Source of the DNA: G963663495 sp963663495
Lineage (GTDB): Bacteria > Bacteroidota > Rhodothermia > Rhodothermales > Bin80
Reading direction: 5' to 3'
NCBI GenBank assembly: GCA_963663495.1
Contig: OY760427.1
Location: 5,208,001 to 5,272,000, forward strand
DNA: 64,000 bases
Part shown: positions 19,344 through 29,739 of the stretch, piece after piece
How the letters are laid out: each line of letters begins with the position of its first letter
Position numbering within the stretch: position 1 is the first letter of the stretch
Notes under the pieces: generated by a model
What the model was told of the DNA's origin: nothing
Database searches by the model: none
The model's input: only the letters and a program-made list of their open reading frames with translations
Program-made: the position numbers and the translations under genes

Positions 19344-20098
19344 TTATGACTATCATAGGCAAATGTTTGCTTTCTTTTATATCTGGAATAAAGCCGGCGA
19401 TTGTAGGGAACGAATAATGCTGCATGGTTGTGTGGACACGCAATGGCCAAGCTGCCTTGCACCGGGACATGTGATTCTTTGGGAGCTCCAGGCTTGTCTG
19501 TGGACTTTAGACGCGTACCTGACTGGAGCCTGAATCTCAAGTCAAACTCTTGGAACGAATACTCGCCGGCCGGCATGGTACGCGAAAACGGACCTAGTGT
19601 TAACGGCAGACCGGAACGGCTTCCCCGAACAGACATACTCAGACCCAGCGGCGGAAGAATACCCCGGTCCGAGTCCGTAGGGGAGGTGCAGATTCTGCGT
19701 CAAGGGTCCTCCGAGTTCAAAAAGAGAAATGCCGAACAAAGCGTTGCAACGTAGCCTGAAAACCAGAGCATTGCCGCCGCTTGTTTGCCAGGGTGGTGAA
19801 AGGATATGACAAATACGAAGGCAATAATTGAAATATGGCTGGTTCGTCAGCCGAATTACTTCAACCATGGAGTTGTGAACCTGATTGGGCTCCAATGACG
19901 CACGCTTGACAACCACCAACTCCACCTGGGATCAATGGCAAATACTTGGTGCAGCGGAGCCTCCAACATCAAGGTCTCCGTTGTGAGCTCGTCTTTATTG
20001 TCCGTGAATTTGCCAAATATTGACACGCGCCTCAGGGCCGCGGACTGCCAAGCATTCCATGATAAAGCAGCCTACTGCAAAGCGAACAATCGCAATCG
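19344..20098. other. Gene-poor stretch with possible decayed reverse ORF
   Basis: No intact gene is visible. On the reverse strand around 19430-19640 a frame contains PAGEYSFQEFDLRFRL and SGTRLKS, which resembles the C-terminal beta-barrel part of exported DUF5916-type proteins. The frame is interrupted on both sides and the match is by eye only. The rest shows only short frames. Confidence 0.25.
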
Positions 20099-21514
20099 TC
20101 ACACATCAATAGTCTCTCCTTCCCGCGGCATCAGCACCGTAGGTCTGGATGGCAGTGAAGCCAGTCCATCAGCCATCCACTGCCGCGCTGAGGTTTCTCC
20201 ATGCACAAGAACCACTGTTGACGGGCACAAGGATGAAGCCAGCTTGATCAGATCGCGTCGGTGACTGTGGCCACTGAAGCGATACCGCTGTACTTCACAG
20301 CACAAGGGCTGCATGCCAATATGCTTGTCAAGAATGACTCCGTCAGCTCCGCAATCAACAGCTTCCAGTAGATGTCCCCCAGGTGAGTCCTCCTTACAAT
20401 AGCCTACTAGAAATATCGCATGCCGCTCGTGTTCTACCAACTGCTGTGCAATCCAGTTTGAAAGAGTGTTAGCGAACACCATCCCGCTCGTGACTACATG
20501 GATCCCTGGCTTACCGAGCACCCTCCGCTTTGCGCGGTCTCCATACGGAAATCGCCGCTGGTCCACACCGAAAACTTTAAAGCCCTTGTTCAACCGCGGG
20601 GTTGTACCCGCCGTCGAATCATAAATACCTGCCACAGCCCGAAGTCCTCCGGCCGTATAGATTGGAATATCCCACGCAAGGTGGCCGCTCTGTCGGAAGC
20701 TATCCAGAAGTGCCAGAATCTCTTGCGCCCGTCCCAACGCAAACACAGGAATTAATACCGTCCCGTCACGCCCCAATACGCGCACGAGATCCCCGCGGAA
20801 GCGATCAATCTCTTGGGACCGCACAACACGCTCCGCCTCCTCGTCAGCCCCCAATGTGGATTCCATCACAAGGACATCAATAGGAGAACGAGGATACTCG
20901 CCGCCCGGAATAATTGACTGAGCGTGCATGCATGTGTCACTCGTATAAAACACGTTGGTAACTCTGGCGCCATTCCTGTAGCGGAGCAGCACACCTGCTG
21001 CTCCTAGTATATGACCGGAGTAACAGAAGGTAATCTCAAGCTTATCCTTGCGGGTGGGTACAGAAAACGGTATACCGTACGGGTGCGTACGGTACTTGGA
21101 GGACAAAGCGAATGCCTGATCTTCGCTGAAGATAGGCGGGTAGCGCGAGGACCCCTCGTAAAACTTGCGCCGCTGAAGACGCGCTGATGCCGGCAAGACA
21201 TGGTCTGCCAAGTTGCGCGTAGCGCCAGTCAAGTGCACCTCAGCCTGCGGAAACTCCTCCATGAGCACGGGAAGGCTTCCTATGTGGTCGTGATGCGCAT
21301 GGGTAACCAGGACGTGATCTATCTCCAAGCGCTTGATTGCGTCAAAGGTGGGCAAGCTTTCAGGACCATCCCTATTGGGGTCCGCGCCGGCATCCAGCGC
21401 CACGGTGATGCCATCAGCCCGCAGTATGTGGCAACTGGCCCCAATATCCGTCGTGTTACCAAGCGAGGTAAACCGGATGGTGCTTGATCCCACCTGACCG
21501 TTCCCGGCTGCCAT
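20099..21514 (-). CDS. Metallo-beta-lactamase/beta-CASP ribonuclease-type hydrolase
   Basis: A 471-residue MBL-fold protein with zinc motif THAHHDHIGS (H72, H74, D76, H77). Later motifs are typical of beta-CASP/CPSF-like RNA-processing nucleases: GHILGAAGV, a DTCMH segment, VMESTLG, the beta-CASP core with TSGMVFANTLSNW, and the terminal HGE. It probably processes RNA in the cytoplasm, but the substrate is unknown. Its ATG overlaps the stop codon of the transaldolase-like gene (ATGA), so the two are co-translated. Confidence 0.9.
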   Translation of the reverse strand: MAAGNGQVGSSTIRFTSLGNTTDIGASCHILRADGITVALDAGADPNRDGPESLPTFDAIKRLEIDHVLVTHAHHDHIGSLPVLMEEFPQAEVHLTGATRNLADHVLPASARLQRRKFYEGSSRYPPIFSEDQAFALSSKYRTHPYGIPFSVPTRKDKLEITFCYSGHILGAAGVLLRYRNGARVTNVFYTSDTCMHAQSIIPGGEYPRSPIDVLVMESTLGADEEAERVVRSQEIDRFRGDLVRVLGRDGTVLIPVFALGRAQEILALLDSFRQSGHLAWDIPIYTAGGLRAVAGIYDSTAGTTPRLNKGFKVFGVDQRRFPYGDRAKRRVLGKPGIHVVTSGMVFANTLSNWIAQQLVEHERHAIFLVGYCKEDSPGGHLLEAVDCGADGVILDKHIGMQPLCCEVQRYRFSGHSHRRDLIKLASSLCPSTVVLVHGETSARQWMADGLASLPSRPTVLMPREGETIDV

Positions 21515-22188
21515 CAGGAATCCCCTGCTGTCTTGAATTGCGACCAGTCCTCGAGGAAGCGGGACAGCCCGATATCAGTTAGCGGGTGTTTTAATAGTCT
21601 CTTAATAACCCCAAGGGGCATCGTGGCCACATGCGCTCCCATCCGGGCCGCTTCCAGGACATGCATGGGGTGCCGTATCGAAGCTGCGAGCACCTCGGTC
21701 GGGTAATCATAATGTCCATAGATAGTCAAAATATCCCGAACAAGCTTCATACCATCCGACGATACATCATCCAAGCGTCCAATAAACGGACTGATGTACG
21801 CCGCACCCGCCTTGGCTGCGAGGAGTGCCTGGACCGGCGAAAAACACAACGTGCAATTGACCCGAATACCTTCCTCGCGGAGCGCCCGAATTGCCTTGAT
21901 CCCGTCCAATATAAGCGGCACCTTAACAACAACGTTGGAGTGGATGGCTGCCAGCGACCGGCCTTCCTCCATTATCCCCTCAAACGTTACCGCTGTGACC
22001 TCGGCGGATACGTCACCTGATACAATCTTGCATATAGAGTGGATGTGCTCCCGAAAATTGACCGCCTTGCCGGACTCGCGAGCCACCTTGTTCATTAGTG
22101 ATGGGTTGGTCGTAACTCCGTCCAGGACGCCCATCGCATGAGCTTCTCGTATCTCGTCCAAGTCGGCAGTATCAACAAAGATCTTCAT
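21514..22188 (-). CDS. fsa: Transaldolase-like fructose-6-phosphate aldolase
   Basis: A 224-residue member of the small transaldolase/TalC/MipB family. FVDTADLDEIREA and GVTTNPSLM lie at the N-terminus, and the Schiff-base lysine is K89 in VVVKVPLI. The short length (about 215-225 residues) separates it from classical transaldolase. It acts in central sugar-phosphate metabolism, either as a transaldolase or as a fructose-6-phosphate aldolase; sequence alone does not decide. It is first in an overlapping pair with the beta-CASP hydrolase. Confidence 0.93.
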   Translation of the reverse strand: MKIFVDTADLDEIREAHAMGVLDGVTTNPSLMNKVARESGKAVNFREHIHSICKIVSGDVSAEVTAVTFEGIMEEGRSLAAIHSNVVVKVPLILDGIKAIRALREEGIRVNCTLCFSPVQALLAAKAGAAYISPFIGRLDDVSSDGMKLVRDILTIYGHYDYPTEVLAASIRHPMHVLEAARMGAHVATMPLGVIKRLLKHPLTDIGLSRFLEDWSQFKTAGDS

Positions 22189-22239
22189 AAGGCATTATCT
22201 AGTTTGTGTTTTCTCCAAAGCACGGACCCTGGTTTGGCA

Positions 22240-23970
22240 TCAGGCGGTCATACTTGCAACTTTCATCACTACCATAGTGCGATCGTCGCTCAAGGTTTCA
22301 ACGGGCCCGGTGAAAGATTCCACATCGGCCTGAATGGCTTCAAGAATGTGCTCCGCTGACAGGTCTCTCAGCGAAGCGATGCGTCCAGCCAGCCGAGCAT
22401 CGGTATATTCTACTTTGGCGGCACCCATAGCTTCTGTGACGCCGTCCGTAAACATTACAAGGACATCCCCGTCTTCAAGCGCGATCGTTCCGGAAACATA
22501 AGACACATCCGGCAGCACGCCCAATAGTAGACCTCCAGAATGCAAGCGCAAAGCATCCCCTGTCTTACGAAGAACGATGGGAGATTCATGACCTGCATTG
22601 ACATAGTCGAGCCGACATGTCGTCAGATCGTAGATACCACAAAACGCCGTAATAAACTTGTCTGCGGCCGTATTGCGGTGGATGACACGGTTCAGGTTGC
22701 GCATTCGCACTTCAATGGGGTCCGCGAGCGGTACCGTCATGTGAATACACGCTTGCATGTTTGCCATCAATAGCGCTGCCGGCATGCCCTTCCCCGTTAC
22801 GTCAGCAATCACAAACAGCACCTTTCCGTTGGCGAGCTCTACGACATCAAAGTAATCCCCGCCAACCTTCAGGCTGGGTAAAGCCATGGTCGCCAAGCGT
22901 ATTCCCCGAAATATCGGCAATTGTCCTGGGAGCAGCCCGAGCTGGATCTCCCGGGCCATCTTTAACTCCTCTTCTAACCGCTCCTTCTCAATGCGTTGCT
23001 CAACCAGTTCAGCATTCTGCAGAGATACGACAGCCAGATTGCCCAGCGCGTACAAGAATTCAATGTCGGATGGCGTGTACGGCTGCTTGTTCCCCTTAGC
23101 TCCCAGACAGATAATACCCACAACCTCTTGCTGTTGGACAAGAGGGAGTATTAACGCCATGCCATGGTCGCGTAGAACGACCACAGGCTCGGGAACCGAT
23201 CTACCGGGCCCAAGCAACACCAACTGCTTCTGCTGAGCCAGAAATGCAAGGACATCGGTGGCAAACAGCGAGCGGTTGAATCCGCTCACGGACATCTGCC
23301 GCAGATGGTCACCAGACTGGCTGTTGCTTCCTTGCGTGCCGAGAAAAAAGGCGTGCCGCCCGACTAACATCTGGCCCATAAGGGCAAAGGAAAAGAGCTT
23401 TATCAGTTGATCAGCTCCGATAGCCGCATCAAATTCCTTTGACAGTTCAAACAGCGTGTTAAGTTGCTGTACCTTGCCGTCCAAATCTCGATTTGCCTGC
23501 TGCAGTTCGTCTACCAACTGGCAGTTGTTTACGGCACTCGCCGACATATTTACCAGCGAACGTACAAACTCCAGTTCTGCTGGAGCAAAGTCGAGTCCGG
23601 TGGCTTTGGGCCCAAGGCCTATCAAACCTAGGTGTTTGCCCGAGAATTCTATGGATAGAAACAGTCTCAAGCCCCGTCGCTCCAGCATGGGTACGGAGTT
23701 GCACCCAGTCCGTGCCTCCGCACCTACGCTGATGGTTCTGCCCTCTTTCAAGCCGGGGATACCCTTACATGATACGACGGTGTAAGAAGAACTGACCGGG
23801 TCGTACATCACCGCAGCGCCGCGCATGACAAGAAGCTTGCTCATTGTGGTCAACAACAGATTACTCAGCACAAACCGCAGGTCTAGTGAACTGCTTAGCA
23901 GCCGGCTGGTCTCATAAAGGGACTGCAGGTCATACCGCTGCGATGTTTCCGTAGTTGGTACGGCCATCAA
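22240..23970 (-). CDS. GAF-domain PP2C (SpoIIE/RsbU-type) serine phosphatase
   Basis: A 576-residue signalling phosphatase. Two GAF-like sensory regions (about residues 15-170 and 185-325) are joined by a coiled-coil linker (EQRIEKERLEEELKMAREIQ) to a SpoIIE-type PP2C domain at about 345-576. The metal-binding sequences are visible: GGDYFDV, IADVTGKGMPAAL, and MFTDGVTEA. Such enzymes dephosphorylate STAS-domain anti-anti-sigma factors in partner-switching cascades. The STAS protein at 9841-10599 is a candidate substrate in this window. ATG codons at 23970 and 23967 are both possible starts. Confidence 0.92.
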   Translation of the reverse strand: MMAVPTTETSQRYDLQSLYETSRLLSSSLDLRFVLSNLLLTTMSKLLVMRGAAVMYDPVSSSYTVVSCKGIPGLKEGRTISVGAEARTGCNSVPMLERRGLRLFLSIEFSGKHLGLIGLGPKATGLDFAPAELEFVRSLVNMSASAVNNCQLVDELQQANRDLDGKVQQLNTLFELSKEFDAAIGADQLIKLFSFALMGQMLVGRHAFFLGTQGSNSQSGDHLRQMSVSGFNRSLFATDVLAFLAQQKQLVLLGPGRSVPEPVVVLRDHGMALILPLVQQQEVVGIICLGAKGNKQPYTPSDIEFLYALGNLAVVSLQNAELVEQRIEKERLEEELKMAREIQLGLLPGQLPIFRGIRLATMALPSLKVGGDYFDVVELANGKVLFVIADVTGKGMPAALLMANMQACIHMTVPLADPIEVRMRNLNRVIHRNTAADKFITAFCGIYDLTTCRLDYVNAGHESPIVLRKTGDALRLHSGGLLLGVLPDVSYVSGTIALEDGDVLVMFTDGVTEAMGAAKVEYTDARLAGRIASLRDLSAEHILEAIQADVESFTGPVETLSDDRTMVVMKVASMTA

Positions 23971-24098
23971 CCTACGCCCCCGTTAAAGGCCTCCCGTTCG
24001 CCGGCCGGGTCGAACGAACCGGTGCGCAGCGCATTGACGCCGAATGGGCTCGGCACCCGGTTTCAATGCCGCATTGCCCACATATGAACGCCCACAGC

Positions 24099-24779
24099 TT
24101 ATAATAACATTGATTCTCCGGGAGCAAGGACACGAGCAGGATGCCCCAGTGCCTCCATCTTGGCCGCCCACGCAGCAGTGTTAACCTCAATAAACGGGAA
24201 CGTGGTGTGATGAACAGGAATCGTTACGCCTGGTTTTAGCAACGTAGCAGCCCGAATAGCATCCTTCGGCCCCATGGTAAAGCAGTCTCCCACTGGAAGG
24301 AGGGCGACATCAATGTCGTGATCTTCCCCAATCCACCCCATCTCAACGAAAGGATCCGTGTCGCCGGCATAGTAGATGCAGCACCCTTCAATCTCCAGAA
24401 CATAGCCGTTCGGATTGCCTCCGTATGTACCATCAGGGAAAGAAGAAGAATGCCGCGCATAGGTCTGCTTAACCCAACCCCAATCAAATCTCCATGCCCC
24501 GCCGGTGTTGAGAGCGTGCGCATTGTCGTACCCGTGCTGCTGCGCATACGTTACAATCTCATAGTTGGCCACCAGCATCGCTCCGGTTCGCTTGAGGATC
24601 GCTAATGTGTCCCCCCAGTGATCGCCGTGGGCATGAGTCACCAGTATCACGTCGGGGTTCAAGTCCGATGCCGAAACAATCCCGTTGGCGAGCGGATTGC
24701 CGGAAATGAACGGATCAAAGAGCAACGTCTTGGGACCGCGAATCTGAAAGGCGGAATGACCGAAATAAGTGAGTTCCAT
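24099..24779 (-). CDS. UPF0173 metal-dependent hydrolase
   Basis: A 226-residue MBL-fold hydrolase of the UPF0173 (YtkL-like) family. It starts MELTYFGHSAF and carries the zinc motif THAHGDHWGD (H49, H51, D53, H54). Later ligands occur in YYAGDTDPF and VHHTTFP. The length equals the family norm (about 225). The physiological substrate is not known. The gene lies between the phosphatase and the LamG protein, all on the reverse strand. Confidence 0.93.
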   Translation of the reverse strand: MELTYFGHSAFQIRGPKTLLFDPFISGNPLANGIVSASDLNPDVILVTHAHGDHWGDTLAILKRTGAMLVANYEIVTYAQQHGYDNAHALNTGGAWRFDWGWVKQTYARHSSSFPDGTYGGNPNGYVLEIEGCCIYYAGDTDPFVEMGWIGEDHDIDVALLPVGDCFTMGPKDAIRAATLLKPGVTIPVHHTTFPFIEVNTAAWAAKMEALGHPARVLAPGESMLL

Positions 24780-24812
24780 GGACGGATTGGTGGGGCTTGG
24801 AATTCGGAAGGG

Positions 24813-26486
24813 CTACTTCATCAAAATCATGCGATGCGTCTGAATCTGGCCATCGCTACTCTGAAGCCTAATCAGGTACGTGCCGCTAGGAAGGTCGGTA
24901 CCATCAAACGACGCCTCAAAAACGCCGGGTCGGTGCTCCTCGTCTACTAACACGGCAATTCTGTGGCCGGACACATCCCACACCGAGAGACGAACGCGCA
25001 CCCCCTGTAACACCTCGTAGGATATGGTGGTCTGCGGATTGAACGGGTTCGGGAAATTCCCGCGCAGAATTGCGCCAGGCTCATCGCCGCCCCCCATACC
25101 GAGCTTAACGGCACCTGCAACATGTGCAGTGTCCCAGCTGAAGAGCTGCCGCAGGCGGTAATAGACTACTTGGCTGCCTACTATGGTATCAAGGTAGTAG
25201 TATTTGGCGATGTTCGCCCTGGCCCGCACCTCTTCCACCCGCGCGTAGTCCCTCCCGTTGGTACTCCGTTCAATGAAAAATGCCATGGTGTTGGGATCCG
25301 ACGACTCCCATGTCAAATGAACGCCATCGGCTTCCGGCTGCGCCTGGAATCCACGCGCCAAGGTGAAAAAGGCAAGCGTTGACGGAGCGATGACATATTG
25401 TGACCGCTGCGCATTTGATAAGCTCTGCGGCTCAAACGTGAAAATCACCGGATTGTCGCCATTCGTCGGCAACGACTGCCGCATCGTACGCCGAAGCTGT
25501 GCCAAGGTCCGTGGAATACGCCAAATACGCACCTCATCCAATTGACCGTTGAACAACTGAATGTGCAGGTTCCGTTGGGCATTCGCGTCTAGGCGGTGGC
25601 CCAGGGCAACACCGTTTATTTGCCCTGCGAAGATAGAAGCTATGGACAGCGAGTCCACAGGCGTTCCGTCAAGGATCAGCCTCGCCTTGCCCAGTGCAGG
25701 ATCCGTAGTAACAGCGAAGTGGTGCCAAAGCCCGTCCGCTACCGGAGCGATGGAGGCCATGGAGAGGTGTGCCGTGCCATCACTGACAAAGCTACGCAGC
25801 CGACCGCGTCGGTCAACAACAATCTCAAGCGGGTACGATGTATGCTCCGTACCGTCCCATGTGGAAAGGACAATTCTGTTAGTCCTTGTCGTTTGTAGCC
25901 ATCCCTCAACAGTGAATGCTTCGTCAGCATGCGCCGGGAAGTTCTCGCCGCTCCACTCCCACGCCCTGTCGGACTCGCTCAGCCGGAGAGCATGGTTCGC
26001 CGTTACGACCGCCGGTTCATCAATAATTAGATTGCGGACATGTGCCAACCCCTGGTGTACGACAAGGTGGTCCACTCCATCCCGTTGCACGTTGGTTGCC
26101 GGCGTGAACGACCAGGAAGCCGCTCCTGGATAGTCTGCAGTTCTCACACGCAGGATCACTTCATGCCGCCCCCGGATGGTTTGTGCGGTCGTAACGTGGT
26201 ACTTCCCGGGCTCGGTAGACTCTACTGTCAAAGGGATGGACACGAACCCCTGGCGCAGAACAACTACTTCATACAGCTGCCACGATGCGGGCAGATCAAC
26301 CAGGAACCCATTGAATGAAACACCGCCTTCCCAATCAACAAAAATATTGGTTTCCTGGGATGCCGCCAAGTCGCTAGCCGACCAAAGCCGGCCAAACTGG
26401 GCGTACGATTGTATCGGCGCAACGACAACAAGAAACAGAAAAAACAGAAAGCCGAGTGGCATGGCCTGCCCGGATAGCGACAGCAT
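24813..26486 (-). CDS. Secreted LamG-like protein with T9SS sorting domain
   Basis: A 557-residue exported protein. The signal peptide covers residues 1-30 (ends IQSYAQ). A concanavalin/LamG-3-type domain covers roughly 150-340 (FTVEGWLQTTR, DGLWHHFAVTTD, NGQLDEVRIWR). A fibronectin-like region follows, and a C-terminal sorting domain has NPFNPQTTISYEV, a GHRIAVL segment and SGTYLIRLQ. That tail is the type A signal of the type IX (Por) secretion system, so the protein should be carried across the outer membrane. LamG domains often bind carbohydrate or protein; the ligand is unknown. Confidence 0.9.
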   Translation of the reverse strand: MLSLSGQAMPLGFLFFLFLVVVAPIQSYAQFGRLWSASDLAASQETNIFVDWEGGVSFNGFLVDLPASWQLYEVVVLRQGFVSIPLTVESTEPGKYHVTTAQTIRGRHEVILRVRTADYPGAASWSFTPATNVQRDGVDHLVVHQGLAHVRNLIIDEPAVVTANHALRLSESDRAWEWSGENFPAHADEAFTVEGWLQTTRTNRIVLSTWDGTEHTSYPLEIVVDRRGRLRSFVSDGTAHLSMASIAPVADGLWHHFAVTTDPALGKARLILDGTPVDSLSIASIFAGQINGVALGHRLDANAQRNLHIQLFNGQLDEVRIWRIPRTLAQLRRTMRQSLPTNGDNPVIFTFEPQSLSNAQRSQYVIAPSTLAFFTLARGFQAQPEADGVHLTWESSDPNTMAFFIERSTNGRDYARVEEVRARANIAKYYYLDTIVGSQVVYYRLRQLFSWDTAHVAGAVKLGMGGGDEPGAILRGNFPNPFNPQTTISYEVLQGVRVRLSVWDVSGHRIAVLVDEEHRPGVFEASFDGTDLPSGTYLIRLQSSDGQIQTHRMILMK

Positions 26487-26707
26487 TCGCCTTGATTAGG
26501 CCCATTCGCCCACCAAAGCACGGATACTAAAGTTAGGAACTAAACTAGAATGTTGAATAATCGCTTTCAATTCTGTACGATGTCCCAGTTTGGAGGGAGC
26601 CGTATTACCTCCAATTTCAAGAGACAAGGATCGTACCGAGCGTAGCCACGCCTGCATAGCACAGCCTCGTAAGCCACGCAGCAAGTGAAACGCTTGAGCT
26701 GACTACA

Positions 26708-26715
26708 TTACTCTT
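26708..26715. repeat. 8-bp direct repeat flanking TnpB copy B (left)
   Basis: TTACTCTT is immediately outside the left end of copy B; the 8 bases outside the right end (28191-28198) are TTACCCTT, a 7/8 match. This supports a target-site duplication. Confidence 0.75.
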
Positions 26716-28190
26716 GGGAATTATATACGTGAGTGACCAACTGTACACAGTGAGGCACTAGTATCAATTTCACGGGTCATAGGGGTCGGTAACCCGAACG
26801 CCCCTCGCCGTGCAGAAGCCCCAATCCCGGAGGCCAGTATGTTTGCAGCCGCATTCAGGTCTGCATGATCTGCATGTCCACAGGACATACACGTGAATTT
26901 GCTCCGTGTCTTACGGTTACTCGCTTCTGTGTGCCCACACACAGAACACCGCTGACTGATATAGGCAGCGGTAACCTTTATCACCTTGCGGCACTTATAG
27001 CCCAGCATCTGATCCAACTGGCCCCAACCGGTTCGCAGTATCCCACGGTTGAGGCCAGACTTCTTTCTGACGTTTGTGCCAAAGCTCTCCATCGTCCCCT
27101 TAGCTGAACGTGTCATCGCTTTGATCTTCAGATCCTCCAGTATCACCGTTGAGGAGCAATTGGCAATACTGCGACTTACCTGGTGGTTCGCATTCTTGAG
27201 GACGTTAGCACGCTTGCACTGTATGCGGGCGATTCTATGCTTCCGCCTGTTACGACGGTTGGAGCCTTTCTTCTGTCTCGCCAGTCTTCGCTGATGCCGC
27301 TTCAACTTGGCATCAAGACGCTTGGTATCCGGTTGTCTGATAATGCTTGTATCGCCCTCTGTGGAGACCATAGCGACCTGCCCGCAATTACGGTCAATGC
27401 CTACAGCACCGCCGGTATCCTCTATTACAGGTGCCTCCATCTTGTAGCAGATGACAGCATACCCTTTGCCGGCGTTCTTCTTTACCGTGGCTTTGACGGG
27501 TATACCATCAGGGTACGGGTTGCCTCCCCGCCTGCGGAGCGCCATATATCCCACTCTCGGGATATACAGCTTGCCATCCCGAACCCTTACGTTATCCGGG
27601 ATCGTGAACGAAGGCGTACTACCACGTCTGGAATGGAATCTCGGTCTTCTCTTACCCTCCTTGAAGAATGCCTTCCATGCATCCGCCTGATATTTCAATG
27701 TGTATCTAACGACAATGTGTATCTAACGACACCAAAGGAGTATTCAGGTAGCCACTCGACCGTGCGGCGCAGCGCCGTGAACCGCTTCCCCAGCGAGAAG
27801 AAGCTTACCGAGGGCGGCTTCTCTCCAGCCTCTTTCGCTTTCTTGTACGCCTCGCTCTGCTCTGCGAGGATGGCATTCCACACAAACCTACACGCACCCG
27901 CTAATCCAGCAAGTTGCTTGGCGTTACTCCGACTTTCGGGCAACAGCCTGTATGTGATATTGCGGTATGCACTAACCGTTTCGGGCATGGCACGGTGGTA
28001 TATAACTCCCTAATATATGGAACTTATATAGCATGAATACCCGCGTGTTGAGTTATTTGAAATAATTGCAGTGTTTTCGTGAAAAGCGGGAACCGATTAC
28101 AAAAAGCTGGCGAAAGCCATCCTGTCTGCACCACCAAAGCACAAAAAGTAACTCCTGCGAAAACACGTGGCACTCAGCCATATAAGTCCC
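26716..28190 (-). mobile_element. TnpB element copy B
   Basis: A 1475-bp element in reverse orientation with the same inverted termini as copies A, C and E. On the forward strand it begins GGGAATTATATACGTGAGTG and ends CACTCAGCCATATAAGTCCC. The tnpB gene carries a 17-bp tandem duplication. It is flanked by 8-bp repeats that differ at one position. The left-end leader lies at 27989-28190. Confidence 0.9.
26721..27988 (-). pseudogene. tnpB: tnpB split by a 17-bp tandem duplication
   Basis: The first 91 codons or so match intact TnpB. A tandem repeat of the 17-mer AATGTGTATCTAACGAC at about 27705-27738 then shifts the frame and the first part ends after 97 codons. The rest (from TTG 27698, MKYQADAWK) is open to the normal end for 325 codons. 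The RuvC residues and both zinc-ribbon cysteine pairs remain in the second part. The first stop and the TTG overlap (TTGA), so reinitiation could still give a truncated protein. The same duplication occurs in copies A and D. Confidence 0.88.
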
Positions 28191-28380
28191 TTACCCTTCG
28201 CATCTGGCGCACCGCCATGAAGAGCCATGAAGAATCCAGTTCTACACTAGCGAACGATCGCATTACGGGAGCCTGGCGACACAAGCGCACGCGCGACCCC
28301 TGTCAGCTCGTAGTCAGTCTCCTCCGATTACCGGACGCGATACCGCTCCAAATCCCTGCATCGGCAAGAATAGACTCCCG

Positions 28381-28839
28381 CTACTCCCAGCTCGCCGCGT
28401 TGAGCTGGGTCACATCGGGCGTGGCGGACCCTATACGATCGTCCGAATCCGGGTCTAGGAGCAGATACACAGCTACGCGCCCGGTATCATTCAAAGAGTA
28501 CTCGAATTTTCTGCCCGTTCGAGGAGAGTAAACCAGTGAGTCAACGTTTATCCCGGCAATGTCAAAAATGCTGTCGGGGTTCGCCATAGTCAGCGAGTCT
28601 TGCATCACCCAGATTACCAGCGAATCAATGGTCCGCGGAAACCGATCCTCCATGCGCTCGTGACGCACTAGGGCCGTCCGCACATACGCCATCTGCGTCC
28701 GGGTCTGTTCGGTTACAGCACGCTCTCTTTCAATAGCTTGCCACGGTCCTGTTATGGAGCGATACAGCCAATAGCCTAAAGCGATGATGACAATGGTCAA
28801 TAGTACTTGGATGGCGATCTTTGTACCGAGATTGGTCAT
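28381..28839 (-). CDS. Membrane-anchored protein of unknown function
   Basis: A 152-residue protein with one N-terminal transmembrane segment (about residues 8-28, IAIQVLLTIVIIALGYWLY). A helical stretch (RERAVTEQTRTQMAYVRTAL) is followed by a soluble domain with FPRTIDSLVIWV and SPRTGRKFEYSLNDTGRVAVY. I do not recognise a named family. The topology suggests a periplasmic domain. It ends 190 bases from copy B and is divergent from pdxJ. Confidence 0.7.
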   Translation of the reverse strand: MTNLGTKIAIQVLLTIVIIALGYWLYRSITGPWQAIERERAVTEQTRTQMAYVRTALVRHERMEDRFPRTIDSLVIWVMQDSLTMANPDSIFDIAGINVDSLVYSPRTGRKFEYSLNDTGRVAVYLLLDPDSDDRIGSATPDVTQLNAASWE

Positions 28840-29009
28840 GAAAACGGTTTCGTGTTCTTATCCTGCAGAGTTGCCGCCTAAGTCTCTTCAACGGGCCCGG
28901 ACAACCGAATATATGAAACGTGAGGGGTAATGGTCCCAGATTGCACGAAACGGCGAGCCATCAATTGCATAGAACAAGGCGCAAAAGTAATCGGCACGGC
29001 AATAATTGT

Positions 29010-29735
29010 ATGACGGACCTCCTGATCAACATTGACCATGTGGCAACATTACGCAATGCGCGCCGGGAATTGTTTCCGGATCCTGTTGCCGCTGCTTCTC
29101 TTTGTGAGACCGCAGGAGCAGATGGTATCGTATTCCACCTGCGGGAAGACCGGCGCCATATTACGGAGCGAGATGTCGCCGGATTGAAGGCTATCGTTAG
29201 GGGTCGTCTTGACTTTGAATTATCAATGGCCCCTGACATCGTACACATTTGCTGCGAAACGGTACCCGAACTGGCTACACTGGTGCCGGAGCGCCGGGAG
29301 GAAATCACGACAGAGGAAGGCCTTGATGTATTAGGGCAAAGTTCTCGGATAAGCGAAGTCGTTGAAAGTTTGTTCAGCGCCGGTATTGAAGACGTTGCCC
29401 TCTTTGTTGACCCCGTGCCTGAACAGGTTGAGGCAGCAAAAGCAGTCGGAGCAAGTGCCATTGAGATGCATACTGGAGATTTTGCGTTAGCTTCTGGCAG
29501 ACTACAGCGGGCTAGCGAATTGAAAAAGCTTGCCGTAGCAGCGGAGGTGGCAACCAATGCCGGTCTCCGAGTTCACGCCGGTCATGGATTGGACTTCCGC
29601 AACTATGCATCGTTCGCCCAAGCCGTCCCCCATGTTGCAGAAGTTTCGATCGGCTTTGCGGTGGTGGCCCGGGCGGTCTTCGTAGGACTGCACGAGGCGG
29701 TACGTGAAATGCGTAAGATTGTTAAAGGGTACTGA
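29010..29735 (+). CDS. pdxJ: Pyridoxine 5'-phosphate synthase
   Basis: It condenses 1-deoxyxylulose 5-phosphate with 3-amino-2-oxopropyl phosphate to form pyridoxine 5'-phosphate. The protein has 241 residues. The start MTDLLINIDHVATLRNAR is the family N-terminus, so ATG 29010 is preferred to the longer open frame from 28920. Typical motifs are HLREDRRHI, FELSMA, VPERREEITTEGG-like (here EEITTEEG) and HAGHGLDF. The pathway partner pdxB is nearby on the opposite strand beyond era. Confidence 0.96.
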   Translation: MTDLLINIDHVATLRNARRELFPDPVAAASLCETAGADGIVFHLREDRRHITERDVAGLKAIVRGRLDFELSMAPDIVHICCETVPELATLVPERREEITTEEGLDVLGQSSRISEVVESLFSAGIEDVALFVDPVPEQVEAAKAVGASAIEMHTGDFALASGRLQRASELKKLAVAAEVATNAGLRVHAGHGLDFRNYASFAQAVPHVAEVSIGFAVVARAVFVGLHEAVREMRKIVKGY

Positions 29736-29739
29736 GCAG

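Noticed and set aside
26496..26684. Small reverse ORF upstream of the LamG gene
   Set aside because: It has 62 codons, no family resemblance, no ribosome-binding site and a composition like that of random frames in this region.
28079..28531. Forward ORF spanning the end of TnpB copy B
   Set aside because: It begins in the element leader and overlaps a better-supported reverse membrane-protein gene; no domain is visible.
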